10,959 nt of DNA from an uncultured bacterium (lineage in GTDB: Bacteria > Bacteroidota > Bacteroidia > Chitinophagales > CAIOSU01): contig CAIOSU010000222.1 of NCBI GenBank assembly GCA_903861055.1, positions 1-10,959 on the forward strand, written 5' to 3'. A model generated the notes under the pieces. That model was not told where the DNA came from and did no database searches. It saw only the letters and a program-made list of their open reading frames with translations. The position numbers were made by a program, and so were the translations under genes. Positions 1 to 7,728 of the stretch are shown here, one piece after another. Every line of letters starts with the position of its first letter. The stretch's first letter is position 1.

Positions 1-174
1 TTGAGCGCTGATAGTAGCAATATTGAAGCGTATATATTGATGGCTGATGCACAAGCCGGAAAAGGTGACAAAGCAAAAGCTATTGAATATTTGGAAAAGG
101 TAAAAGCATTGGTACCCGACCCCGAATTTCAGACCAATATTGATGCTTACATTGAAAAAATAAAGAACTCTTAA
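1..174 (+). CDS. TPR-repeat protein, C-terminal fragment (5' end outside window)
   Basis: Frame 1 is open from the left edge to a TAA at 172-174 and encodes the last 57 residues of a longer protein. Residues from about 8 to 41 fit a single 34-residue tetratricopeptide repeat: a first helix around YILMADAQAGKG, then a turn (DKAKA) and a second helix (IEYLEKVKALVPD) ending in the usual Pro-Asp. A short charged helix closes the protein. TPRs are protein-interaction scaffolds; the fragment does not show whether the complete protein is cytoplasmic or exported. Its stop lies 19 nt before the next gene, so the two are probably cotranscribed. The first codon in the window is TTG, but with no upstream sequence it should not be taken as the start. 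Function beyond TPR is unknown. Confidence 0.75.
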   Translation: MSADSSNIEAYILMADAQAGKGDKAKAIEYLEKVKALVPDPEFQTNIDAYIEKIKNS

Positions 175-193
175 TTAATAAAATTTTAGTATT

Positions 194-283
194 ATGCCTT
201 GCGGTAAGAAAAGAAAAAGACATAAGATTGCTACACACAAACGTAAAAAGCGTTTGCGCAAGAATCGTCACAAGAAGAAATAA
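194..283 (+). CDS. 29-aa AURKAIP1/COX24 (mS38/bS22-like) domain basic protein
   Basis: A 29-codon gene with ATG at 194-196 and TAA at 281-283. The product starts MPCGKKRKRHKIATHKRKK and ends RKNRHKKK; about two thirds of its residues are Lys, Arg or His, with no acidic residue. I recognise this as the tiny Bacteroidota protein annotated as AURKAIP1/COX24 domain-containing, related to the C-terminal motif of mitochondrial ribosomal protein mS38 (AURKAIP1) and to mycobacterial bS22. The family assignment is from memory of the motif; the expected role, binding rRNA in the small subunit, follows from those relatives. Many pipelines would miss it for its length. It sits 19 nt after the TPR gene in an A/T-rich context (attttagtatt before the ATG) with no Shine-Dalgarno sequence, and is followed by a hairpin and then rng, an RNA-processing gene. 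Confidence 0.85.
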   Translation: MPCGKKRKRHKIATHKRKKRLRKNRHKKK

Positions 284-290
284 GTAGCAT

Positions 291-320
291 GTTGGGGCTT
301 ATCATTTGTTAAGCCCCAAC
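291..320 (+). terminator. Perfect 11-bp hairpin after the small basic protein gene
   Basis: GTTGGGGCTTA (291-301) and TAAGCCCCAAC (310-320) form a perfect 11-bp stem with an 8-nt loop (TCATTTGT). It begins 8 nt after the stop codon at 283. The stem is strong, but the following sequence (gctataattgctg) has no clean U tract, so it may be a weak terminator, an mRNA-stabilising 3' hairpin or a processing site rather than a classic intrinsic terminator. Confidence 0.6.
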
Positions 321-389
321 GCTATAATTGCTGTATTCTTTCGAAATTCATTCGCTTTTTATCCCGTCTCTCCCCCCTGTCAGGCATTT

Positions 390-405
390 ACGGTAATATT
401 GCCGT
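390..405 (+). other. 16-nt near-palindrome in the rng leader
   Basis: ACGGTAATATTGCCGT reads the same on both strands except for one symmetric pair. As RNA it can fold into a small stem (ACGGU/GCCGU with a G-U pair) around AAUAUU. It lies 20 nt upstream of the TTG start of rng. It could be an operator-like dyad or a leader hairpin; chance is also possible. The rest of 321-425 shows only a C-rich patch (tctctcccccctg) and no clear TAnnTTTG promoter box. Confidence 0.3.
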
Positions 406-425
406 TATGCTAAAAAGCAACAGAA

Positions 426-2000
426 TTGAATAGGGAATTAATAGTAAATGCCACCCAGAAGGGTGTGAGCATCGCTTTGCTCGAAAACAAAGAGTTAGTA
501 GAGCTATACAACGAAGAAAGCGGAAAGCAATTTACAGTTGGCGATATATATTTGGGCAGGGTAACCAAGCTGGTAGCTGGCCTGAATGCAGCATTTGTAG
601 ATGTTGGCTATGAAAAAGATGCTTTCCTGCATTACACCGACCTTGGCCCGAAAATACGTACGGCCATGAAAGTGGCTCAAACAGCCATAGCGGGCAACCT
701 CACCGACCCGCTGCTCACCAACCTACAGTTTGAGAAGGAGATATTGAAAACGGGGAAAATGCCCGAGGTGCTAGATAAGCGCCAGCCTATACTTGTGCAG
801 GTACTCAAAGAGCCGATATCAACCAAAGGCCCCCGTCTTACTAGCGAAATTGCCATACCGGGCCGTTATCTTATCCTGATGCCGTTTGGCAACAGTGTAG
901 GTATCAGTAAAAAGGTAAGCTCAAACGAAGAGCGCAAACGCTTGCAGATACTTATTGAAAGCATCAAGCCCAAAAATTTCGGTATTGTGGTGCGCACCGT
1001 GGCGCAAAACAAAAGCGTGGCGGAAATTGATGCCGACCTAAAGAGTTTGTTGGAGAAATGGAAGCAGATACAGATAAATCTTAAAGGCGCCAACGCCCCC
1101 CAGAAGATTTATGGAGAGCTGAAGAAAACCAATACCATCATGCGCGACTTATTAAACGACACGTTCAATAAGATTGTGGTAAACGACTCGGCCCTGAAAG
1201 ATGAGCTGGAGGAATATGTAAAGAAAATAGCCCCCAACAAGCAAGATATTGTAAGTTACTACAGCGGTTCAGCCCCGGTATTCGATCATGCGGGTATTAC
1301 CAAACAGATAAAATCATTGTTTGGCAAAACCGTGACTATGCCAGGTGGCTCTTACCTAGTTATTGAGCACACCGAAGCTCTGCATGTTATAGATATAAAC
1401 AGTGGTCATAAAGTAGGCACGCGCAGCGACCAAGAAACTACCGCCCTGAAGGTGAACATGGATGCAGCCAAGGAGATCGCTCGCCAAATGCGATTGCGCG
1501 ACTTGGGTGGCATTATCGTGCTCGATTTTATTGACATGAAAAACCCGGAGCACAAAAAGGACTTGGCACAGTACATGAAAGAGCAAATGGCCAACGACCG
1601 CGCTAAGCATACCATTTTGCCGCTTAGTAAATTTGGGTTGATGCAGATTACGCGTGAGCGTACCCGCCCCGAAATGAACATTGTGACCCAAGAGGTATGT
1701 CCTACTTGCGAAGGTACTGGCAAAGTAGAAGCCACCATTTTGTTGGTTGACGATATTAAGCAGAAGCTGTTTGATCTGGCAGCCAAGCACAAAGACATAA
1801 GCCTTATTACCCACCCTTATGTAGAAGCTTACATAAAGAAGGGCTTCCCATCGTTGCGTATGAAATGGAGCTCAGAGCTAAAGCGCTATTTCAATCCTAT
1901 ACCGGTTTCATCTAACCATGATTACCATCTTACTGAATTCCACTTTTTGAATAGCGCGGGCGAAGAATTGGGCGATATTGAAAAAGGCAGCCGTTTTTAA
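426..2000 (+). CDS. rng: Ribonuclease G (RNase E/G family)
   Basis: A 524-residue RNase E/G family endoribonuclease, which cleaves single-stranded A/U-rich RNA in rRNA maturation and mRNA decay in the cytoplasm. The start is TTG at 426: an in-frame TAA lies at 411-413 and no ATG is available between them. The start NRELIVNATQKGVSIALLE is typical of the family. An S1-like RNA-binding region follows (about 38-130, with GDIYLGRVTKLVAGLNAAFVD), then an RNase H-like/5'-sensor region and the DNase I-like catalytic core. The expected metal-binding aspartates are D323 in HVIDINSG and D367 in GGIIVLDFIDM. The zinc-link motif CPTCEGTG starts at C425. There is no long disordered C-terminal scaffold as in E. 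coli RNase E, so the G type fits the length. It follows the small ribosome-type gene after 142 bp; the leader has a hairpin and a dyad but no obvious promoter. Confidence 0.96.
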   Translation: MNRELIVNATQKGVSIALLENKELVELYNEESGKQFTVGDIYLGRVTKLVAGLNAAFVDVGYEKDAFLHYTDLGPKIRTAMKVAQTAIAGNLTDPLLTNLQFEKEILKTGKMPEVLDKRQPILVQVLKEPISTKGPRLTSEIAIPGRYLILMPFGNSVGISKKVSSNEERKRLQILIESIKPKNFGIVVRTVAQNKSVAEIDADLKSLLEKWKQIQINLKGANAPQKIYGELKKTNTIMRDLLNDTFNKIVVNDSALKDELEEYVKKIAPNKQDIVSYYSGSAPVFDHAGITKQIKSLFGKTVTMPGGSYLVIEHTEALHVIDINSGHKVGTRSDQETTALKVNMDAAKEIARQMRLRDLGGIIVLDFIDMKNPEHKKDLAQYMKEQMANDRAKHTILPLSKFGLMQITRERTRPEMNIVTQEVCPTCEGTGKVEATILLVDDIKQKLFDLAAKHKDISLITHPYVEAYIKKGFPSLRMKWSSELKRYFNPIPVSSNHDYHLTEFHFLNSAGEELGDIEKGSRF

Positions 2001-2129
2001 ACAACACACGCCTATGTTTGTTTCAATGACATTATGTTGTTGGGATAGCCTGGTTGCTTTGTTATGTTAAATTTTGGAAGCAGTGCAACTTCAAACAGCA
2101 GTAAGACATCTTCTAACAAATAGGTTATT

Positions 2130-3125
2130 ATGAAATTTTATTTTTTTACCCTTGCCCTACTAACCACTATTGGCCTTCACGCGCAAGGAAGCAGGCAGTT
2201 GGTTTTATCGTTTGATTATCTGTTTGCAGCCAACGATCCGGTGGCATTTGGTACATCGGAACATTTGAATGCTGATGGAGCAACTATAAAATTCGACTAT
2301 GCTGGCTATTACTTAAGCAACATCCAGTTGCAAACAAGCAATGGTTCGGTTAACATTGATACAGTGCTGCGCATTACTGCCAATACACCTAACATTTCGC
2401 TCGGGCAAATACCCGTTGGCAACTATCAATCAATAACTTACACCATTGGTGTTGATAGTGCAACCAACCATGCAGATCCAACCGTTTATGCCACTGGGCA
2501 CCCGTTGGCGTTGCAAGTGCCTTCAATGCACTGGTCGTGGAACTCTGGTTATATTTTTGCACGTATAGAGGGTGCCATTGATACTTCTGCCAATCAATCT
2601 GCTGGTTTTACGGTTCCATTTGAATATCATTTGGGGGGCGATAATTATAAAGCTAATGTTACGGCCAACTTATTAGAAAACGTGACCGATTCAACTGAAA
2701 GCTTAAATGTAAGCATTAGCTTGGCGCTAGCATTGGTAATAGACAGTTTTGATGTGCGTAATGCAAATGATGTTGTAACTCACACCATGGACAATGTTCC
2801 GTTGGCCCGCGAGTTGGTTGCAAATTTGCAAGCATCGTGGCTGGTTGATTCTTATGTTGTAGATAGGCTTACATCTGTTACCGAATTGGGCAAAGGAGAG
2901 TCCATTAGTCTGTTTCCGAACCCTTTAGCTAGTTCAACAACCATCACAGCATCATTTGGTGCAAAACAGGTTGAAGTGTATGACGTTAGTGGCAAACTAC
3001 TCTTTACACAACAGCTAGAAAATGGTAAAACCACCATTAACAGGTCACAGTTTCCTAGCGCTGGCGTTTATTTCATTAAAACTTATGATAAGACCACTTC
3101 CATTAAACAATTGGTGGTGCAATAA
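2130..3125 (+). CDS. Exported MbnP-like protein with T9SS C-terminal sorting domain
   Basis: A 331-residue secreted protein. Residues 1-18 are a Sec signal peptide (hydrophobic FYFFTLALLTTIGL, likely cleavage after LHA before Q19). The body (about 22-235) matches the MbnP-like family: an early SFDYLFAANDPV segment, then YYLSNIQL, and the diagnostic MHWSWNSGYIFARIEG at 133-148. MbnP proteins are linked to copper handling and usually partner an MbnH di-heme peroxidase that oxidises a tryptophan of MbnP; W135 and W137 lie in the conserved motif. From about 258 the sequence changes to a type A T9SS sorting domain (SLFPNP at 260-265, VEVYDVSGKLL, SAGVYFIKTYD, final IKQLVVQ), so the protein should cross the outer membrane and be surface-attached or released. 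It contains no cysteine. No MbnH homologue is in the window. It ends at a strong terminator. Copper binding is inferred, not shown. Confidence 0.85.
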   Translation: MKFYFFTLALLTTIGLHAQGSRQLVLSFDYLFAANDPVAFGTSEHLNADGATIKFDYAGYYLSNIQLQTSNGSVNIDTVLRITANTPNISLGQIPVGNYQSITYTIGVDSATNHADPTVYATGHPLALQVPSMHWSWNSGYIFARIEGAIDTSANQSAGFTVPFEYHLGGDNYKANVTANLLENVTDSTESLNVSISLALALVIDSFDVRNANDVVTHTMDNVPLARELVANLQASWLVDSYVVDRLTSVTELGKGESISLFPNPLASSTTITASFGAKQVEVYDVSGKLLFTQQLENGKTTINRSQFPSAGVYFIKTYDKTTSIKQLVVQ

Positions 3126-3138
3126 CTCGGGATTTTTA

Positions 3139-3182
3139 AAAAGCGAAGGCACCTTGTATAACTACAAGGTGCCTTCGCTTTT
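3139..3182. terminator. Strong bidirectional intrinsic terminator
   Basis: A 20-bp perfect inverted repeat: the left arm 3139-3158 (AAAAGCGAAGGCACCTTGTA), a TAAC loop at 3159-3162, and the right arm 3163-3182. The A-run on the left and T-run on the right give a U tract in both directions. It lies between the stops of two convergent genes (the MbnP-like gene ending at 3125 and the thiolase gene ending at 3198) and should end both transcripts. Confidence 0.93.
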
Positions 3183-3197
3183 ATATGCGTAGAAAGC

Positions 3198-4475
3198 TTA
3201 CTTCTCTAAGATAGCCGTAAGCCCTTGCCCACCGGCCGCACAAACAGATACGAACGCTCTGCCTGAGCCTTTTTGGTTGAGCAGTTTAGCAGCAGTAGCT
3301 AAAACCCTACCACCAGTAGCAGCAAAAGGATGCCCTGCGGCAAGGCTACTACCTTTTACGTTCAATTTACTACGGTCAATAGCTCCAAGCGCTTCTTGTC
3401 CAAATTCTTTACTTAACTCAGGGCTTTCCCAAATTTTGAGGGTAGCTAATACCTGGCCAGCAAATGCTTCGTGTATTTCGTAAAAATCAAAATCTTGTAA
3501 GGTTATACCGGCTTTTTTAAGCATTCTGCTTGCGGCATTTATGGGTGCCAAAAGTAAGTTGTGCTTATCCTTTACATATTCTATTGCAGCAAGTTCGGCA
3601 AACGAGAGGTAAGCTATTACTGGCAAGTTATGTGCTTTAGCCCAATCTTCGCTGGCCAGTAATATACACGATGCACCATCTGTAAGGGGCGATGAATTGC
3701 CCGCAGTAAGCGTACCGCTTTCCTTGTCGAATGCTGGCTTAAGGGTCGATAGTTTTTCGATGGTAGAATCAGCGCGAAGGATGTTGTCCTTTGTCAAACC
3801 ATTGAATGGTGTAATCATATCATCCAAGAAGCCTTCAGCATAAGCTTGAGCTAACTTTTTGTGGCTCTCGTAGGCAAACTGGTCCTGTTCTTGGCGCGGA
3901 ATTTCGTAATGCTTAGCGGTAAACTCTGTATGCCCACCCATAGATAGCCCAGTGCGTGGCTCATTGTTCTCTGGCGGGTTGGGTGCAAAGTCGCTAGGGC
4001 GAATGCTCAGGATGGTTTTAAGGCGAGCCCCAGTGGTTTTGGCGCGACGCACAGCTAATAGCTTTTTAGTAAGGCTAGCACTCATTAAAATAGGCACATT
4101 ACTAGTAGAATCAACGCCACCAGCAATACCCACATCAATTTGGCCAAGGGCTATTTTGTTGGCAATATACACCGCCGCCTCCATACCTGTGTCGCATGCT
4201 TGCTGTATGTCGCAAGCCGGTGTTGCAGGGTTTAACGAGGTGCTCAGCACGCATTCGCGTATCAGATTTAAATCCAGGCTACTTTTTATAACCGCGCCAC
4301 CTGCTACTTCGCCCAAAAGCATACCGCTTAACTTATAACGGTCAATCAGTCCGTTAAGCGCAGCAGTCATCATATCTTGGTTACTAGCCATAGTGTAAGC
4401 GGTATTTTGCCTCGCAAAAGGGATGCGGTTGTAGCCAATAATAGCTACTCGGCGGGGTTGTTGGGTGGTAAGCAT
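3198..4475 (-). CDS. FadI-type acetyl-CoA C-acyltransferase (3-ketoacyl-CoA thiolase)
   Basis: A 425-residue thiolase, cytoplasmic, expected to cleave 3-ketoacyl-CoA with CoA into acetyl-CoA and a shortened acyl-CoA in fatty-acid beta-oxidation. All catalytic signatures are present: nucleophile C94 in IQQACDTGMEA, H335 in YEIHEAFAGQ, H382 in GSSLAAGHPFAATGGR, and acid/base C412 in VCAAGGQG. The HEAFAGQ form (instead of NEAFA) and the insert around 130-190 are typical of FadI and the mitochondrial trifunctional beta subunit, so I favour FadI-like over AtoB/PhaA. Length is close to the family norm. The ATG at 4473-4475 is preceded by an A/T-rich stretch. A candidate promoter lies 70-100 bp upstream, and the gene ends at the shared bidirectional terminator. 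No FadJ/FadB partner is in the window, so complex formation cannot be judged here. Confidence 0.9.
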   Translation of the reverse strand: MLTTQQPRRVAIIGYNRIPFARQNTAYTMASNQDMMTAALNGLIDRYKLSGMLLGEVAGGAVIKSSLDLNLIRECVLSTSLNPATPACDIQQACDTGMEAAVYIANKIALGQIDVGIAGGVDSTSNVPILMSASLTKKLLAVRRAKTTGARLKTILSIRPSDFAPNPPENNEPRTGLSMGGHTEFTAKHYEIPRQEQDQFAYESHKKLAQAYAEGFLDDMITPFNGLTKDNILRADSTIEKLSTLKPAFDKESGTLTAGNSSPLTDGASCILLASEDWAKAHNLPVIAYLSFAELAAIEYVKDKHNLLLAPINAASRMLKKAGITLQDFDFYEIHEAFAGQVLATLKIWESPELSKEFGQEALGAIDRSKLNVKGSSLAAGHPFAATGGRVLATAAKLLNQKGSGRAFVSVCAAGGQGLTAILEK

Positions 4476-4544
4476 GGTATATTTTTTTTAAATTTTAATA
4501 CAATCTACTTGTTAAATTCGGTTTAGAAAAGCATAACCACCATT

Positions 4545-4575
4545 CTAAATTATACCTTTCGGTACATTTTGCAAA
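4545..4575 (-). promoter_or_regulatory. Candidate Bacteroidota promoter for the thiolase gene
   Basis: On the minus strand TTTG (4575-4572) is followed after 19 nt by TAATTTAG (4552-4545). This matches the Bacteroidota -33/-7 pattern (TTTG, about 19-21 nt, TAnnTTTG) with one mismatch in the -7 box. It would give a 5' leader of roughly 65 nt before the ATG at 4475. The match is imperfect and the region is A/T-rich, so chance is a real alternative. Confidence 0.4.
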
Positions 4576-4639
4576 CCAAAGATGGTACAAGTAGGTTCAA
4601 TATGCTGGATAAGTTTAATAGCTGTTGCAGAAAGGGGCC

Positions 4640-4948
4640 TTATTTCTCATTCTCCGCCTTCAACACATACTTTTTGTCGTTGAACTGCTGTAGCACAATC
4701 GTATCGCGCTGGGTAATGTACCCAAGTGCGGTGAAGGTAAGATAGCAGGTGTCGCCTAATTTGGCTTCGTGCACATAAATTGTTGAGTAGCCATCAAATT
4801 CAGTTGGAGCATTTGCTTCATAACCAGGTCCAATAATGTTAATATTCAAAAATGGAATACCTTCTCCTGCACTATCCACAAAGTGCCCATCAATAGAAAG
4901 ACTATTAGGCATTGCAATAAGCCAACTAAATAATAATGCAATCAACAT
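4640..4948 (-). CDS. Small exported CarboxypepD_reg-like single-domain protein
   Basis: A 102-residue protein. The first 18 residues are hydrophobic (LIALLFSWLIA) and look like a signal peptide, although without the usual N-terminal Lys or Arg. No other in-frame start exists before an upstream TGA. From about 18 to 86 it resembles the carboxypeptidase-regulatory-like beta-sandwich common in Bacteroidota: IDGHFVDSAGEGIPFLNINI, then TEFDGYSTIYV, then GDTCYLTFTALGYITQRDTIVL. In larger proteins this fold precedes TonB-dependent receptors; here it stands alone, which suggests a small periplasmic or surface protein of unknown role. It starts 47 bp after the second metH gene on the same strand and may be read through from the SAM-controlled operon; no promoter of its own was found in that gap. 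The downstream 164-bp gap shows no clear terminator. Confidence 0.65.
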   Translation of the reverse strand: MLIALLFSWLIAMPNSLSIDGHFVDSAGEGIPFLNINIIGPGYEANAPTEFDGYSTIYVHEAKLGDTCYLTFTALGYITQRDTIVLQQFNDKKYVLKAENEK

Positions 4949-4995
4949 ACATCTCTCACTTTTTCAGGAAGCTATGTTTATTTGGTAACTAAAAA

Positions 4996-7677
4996 TCAAT
5001 CATAACTCAACACCGGCGCCAACCACCTTTCCATAACCTCCAGCTCCATGCCTTTGCGTTTGGCGTAGTCGGTTACTTGGTCCTTGGTTACTTTGCCGAT
5101 GCCGAAGTATTTGCTTTGTGGGTGACTGAAGTACCATCCGCTAACGGCGGCTGCAGGCATCATGGCATAGCTTTCGGTAAGGATTATGCCCGCTTTGTTG
5201 GTGGCATCGAGTAAGTTGAACAGTTCGGCCTTTTCAGTATGGTCGGGGCAAGCGGGGTAGCCCGGTGCCGGGCGTATGCCTTGATATTTCTCGTTTATTA
5301 GGTCTTCTCCACCCAGTTCTTCTTGCGGCACATAGCCCCAGAACTCTTTGCGCACCCGCTCGTGCAGGCGCTCGGCAAAGGCCTCTGCCAAGCGGTCGGC
5401 AAGGGCTTTGAGCATAATGCTGCTATAGTCGTCGTGGTCTTTGGCGTATTGCTCCAGCCAAGGCTCCATACCAAGGCCTGCCGTTACGGCAAACCCACCT
5501 AGGTAATCCTTCACACCTACTTCAACTGGTGCGATATAATCGCTCAGGCAAAGGTTCGGCTGCCCGGCTGCCTTGCGGTTCTGTTGACGGAGGTGGTGCA
5601 GGGTAAGGAACGATTGGCTGCGGGCATCATCACTAAAGAGCTGGATGTCGTCGCCTTCGCTGTTAGCTGGCCAAAAGCCGATAACGCCGTTGGCTCTAAG
5701 CATCTTCTTATCGACGATTTGCTGCAACATCACCTTAGCATCATTGTATAGCTTGGTAGCCTCCACGCCCACTACATGATCCGTTAATATTGCAGGGAAT
5801 CGGCCGGCCATCTCCCACGTCTGAAAGAACGGAGTCCAATCAATATACTGTGCCAACTCATCTAGCGGGTAATCATTAAACTCCTTCAAGCCTAAGAAAC
5901 TAGGCTTGGTAGGGGTAGTGGTATTCCAGTCAATCGGCACGTGGTTGGCACGGGCCTCTTGTATCGGCAGATATTCTTTATGGCTTTGGCTGCTGCGGTG
6001 GCGTTCGCGCATCATTTCATACTCTTCGCGAATGGCAGCCTCAAAATCGGGGCGCTTTTCGCCCAGCAAACTTTCTACTACTGTAACCGAGCGGCTAGCA
6101 TCCAACACATGCACTACTGGGGCGTTGGTGTACGATGCCTCTATTTTAACAGCCGTATGCATTTTGCTGGTTGTGGCACCGCCAATCAGCAGGGGCTGCT
6201 TAAAACCGCCCCGCTGAAGCTCTTTAGCTAAGTGAACCATCTCATCTAACGATGGGGTAATTAATCCGCTCAAACCGATGATGTCCACATTGTGCTCTCG
6301 GGCTGCTGCCAATATTTTTTCGGCAGGCACCATTACGCCCAAGTCAATTACTTCGTAGTTGTTGCAACCGAGTACTACACCCACAATGTTTTTGCCAATG
6401 TCGTGTACATCGCCTTTTACGGTTGCCATCAACACTTTTCCAGCATTGCTGCGGTCGCCTTCTTGTTTTAGGGCTTCAATATATGGCAGCAAGTGCGCCA
6501 CGGCTTTCTTCATTACCCTTGCCGACTTTACCACCTGCGGCAAGAACATTTTGCCCTCACCAAACAAGTCGCCCACCACGTTCATGCCCTTCATGAGTGG
6601 GCCTTCAATTACTTTTATCGGATGGTCGTACATCAAGCGGGCCTCTTCGGTATCCTCTTCAATGTAGTCGGCCATGCCCTTCACTAGCGCGTGCGTAATG
6701 CGCTCCTGCACATCGCCTTTGCGCCACTCTAGGTCTTTCTCTTTGCCTATGCTCTTATCGCCTTTAAAGCTCTCTGCGAAATCTAGCAGGCGCTCTGTGG
6801 AGTCGGGACGGCGATTCAATAGCACATCCTCTACACGCTCTAGCAAATCTTTAGGTATATCGTCGTACACGGCCAACATAGTTGGGTTCACGATGCCCAT
6901 GTCCATGCCTTCTTTAATGGCATGGTATAGGAATGCCGAATGCATGGCCTCGCGTACGGTGTCATTGCCGCGGAAACTGAATGAAACGTTGCTCACACCG
7001 CCGCTCACGTGGGCGCCGGGTAGGTTTTCGCGTATCCAGCGCGTGGCTTTAAAGAAATCGACAGCGTAGTTGTTATGCTCTTCGATGCCTGTAGCCACAG
7101 GGAAAATATTCGGATCGAAAATGATGTCCTGCGGTGGGAATTTCACCACATTCACCAATATATCATAGCTCTTTTTGCAAATTTCAATACGGCGCTCGTA
7201 TGTATCCGCCTGGCCTTGCTCATCAAATGCCATTATTACTGTGGCGGCACCGTAGCGCTTGATGAGTTTGGCGTACTTGATAAATGGCTCCTCGCCCTCT
7301 TTTAGGCTGATGGAGTTTACAATGCTCTTGCCTTGCACGCATTTAAGCCCCGCTTCAATAATCTCCCATTTACTGCTGTCAATCATTACCGGTATGCGGC
7401 TAATGTCGGGCTCGCTGGCCAATAAGTTCAAGAAACGGGTCATGGTAGCCACGCCTTCCAACATGCCTTCGTCCATGTTAACGTCCAATACCTGTGCGCC
7501 ACCTTCTACTTGGTCGCGGGCAACGGAAAGGGCTTCATCAAACTTCCCTTCTTTTATTAAGCGCAGGAATTTTTTTGAACCGGTTACATTGGTACGCTCG
7601 CCCACGTTCACAAAATTGGAACCCGGGAATACTACTAATGGCTCTAGGCCGCTAAGTTTAAGAGGAGCAATAGACAT
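4996..7677 (-). CDS. metH: Methionine synthase MetH, pterin/B12/AdoMet-activation part
   Basis: An 893-residue cytoplasmic protein carrying everything of B12-dependent methionine synthase except the homocysteine domain. In order: the methyltetrahydrofolate (pterin) domain, about 18-280, opening with NFVNVGERTNVTG and including VMIDSSKWEIIEAGL; the B12 cap, about 318-400; the Rossmann-like B12 domain, about 413-540, with DVHDIGKN (H425 the predicted cobalt ligand), GLSGLITPS and IGGATTS; and the reductive-activation domain, about 565-893, with RPAPGYPACPDHTEK at 802-816 binding AdoMet. With the upstream 340-aa partner it would transfer a methyl group from methyl-THF through cobalamin to homocysteine. 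The start MSIAPLKLSGLEPL lies just before the pterin domain. It is in the same frame as the partner gene, 51 nt downstream of its stop. Loss of the first domain is a true split, not a truncation, as the partner is adjacent. Confidence 0.96.
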   Translation of the reverse strand: MSIAPLKLSGLEPLVVFPGSNFVNVGERTNVTGSKKFLRLIKEGKFDEALSVARDQVEGGAQVLDVNMDEGMLEGVATMTRFLNLLASEPDISRIPVMIDSSKWEIIEAGLKCVQGKSIVNSISLKEGEEPFIKYAKLIKRYGAATVIMAFDEQGQADTYERRIEICKKSYDILVNVVKFPPQDIIFDPNIFPVATGIEEHNNYAVDFFKATRWIRENLPGAHVSGGVSNVSFSFRGNDTVREAMHSAFLYHAIKEGMDMGIVNPTMLAVYDDIPKDLLERVEDVLLNRRPDSTERLLDFAESFKGDKSIGKEKDLEWRKGDVQERITHALVKGMADYIEEDTEEARLMYDHPIKVIEGPLMKGMNVVGDLFGEGKMFLPQVVKSARVMKKAVAHLLPYIEALKQEGDRSNAGKVLMATVKGDVHDIGKNIVGVVLGCNNYEVIDLGVMVPAEKILAAAREHNVDIIGLSGLITPSLDEMVHLAKELQRGGFKQPLLIGGATTSKMHTAVKIEASYTNAPVVHVLDASRSVTVVESLLGEKRPDFEAAIREEYEMMRERHRSSQSHKEYLPIQEARANHVPIDWNTTTPTKPSFLGLKEFNDYPLDELAQYIDWTPFFQTWEMAGRFPAILTDHVVGVEATKLYNDAKVMLQQIVDKKMLRANGVIGFWPANSEGDDIQLFSDDARSQSFLTLHHLRQQNRKAAGQPNLCLSDYIAPVEVGVKDYLGGFAVTAGLGMEPWLEQYAKDHDDYSSIMLKALADRLAEAFAERLHERVRKEFWGYVPQEELGGEDLINEKYQGIRPAPGYPACPDHTEKAELFNLLDATNKAGIILTESYAMMPAAAVSGWYFSHPQSKYFGIGKVTKDQVTDYAKRKGMELEVMERWLAPVLSYD

Positions 7678-7711
7678 GGTTATCGTAGATGGTCCATGGT
7701 TGATATTCCAT
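7677..7711 (-). other. Triple aaccATG repeat at the start of the second metH gene
   Basis: In the gap between the two metH genes the minus strand carries three copies of aaccatg, with ATGs at 7711, 7697 and 7677. Only the last is in the metH frame. The first opens a 17-codon out-of-frame reading that overlaps the true start; the second meets a stop after four codons. The repeat could be relevant to reinitiation after the metH1 stop or may be incidental. Confidence 0.45.
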
Positions 7712-7728
7712 GGTTTTTTAGGTAATAG

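Noticed and set aside
2000..2041. Terminator after rng from AACAACA and TGTTGTT
   Set aside because: Only 7 A/T-rich pairs around a 28-nt loop with no U tract.
2054..2076. Promoter for the MbnP-like gene at TAAATTTTG
   Set aside because: The box has one extra base between TA and TTTG, and no TTTG lies about 19-21 nt upstream.
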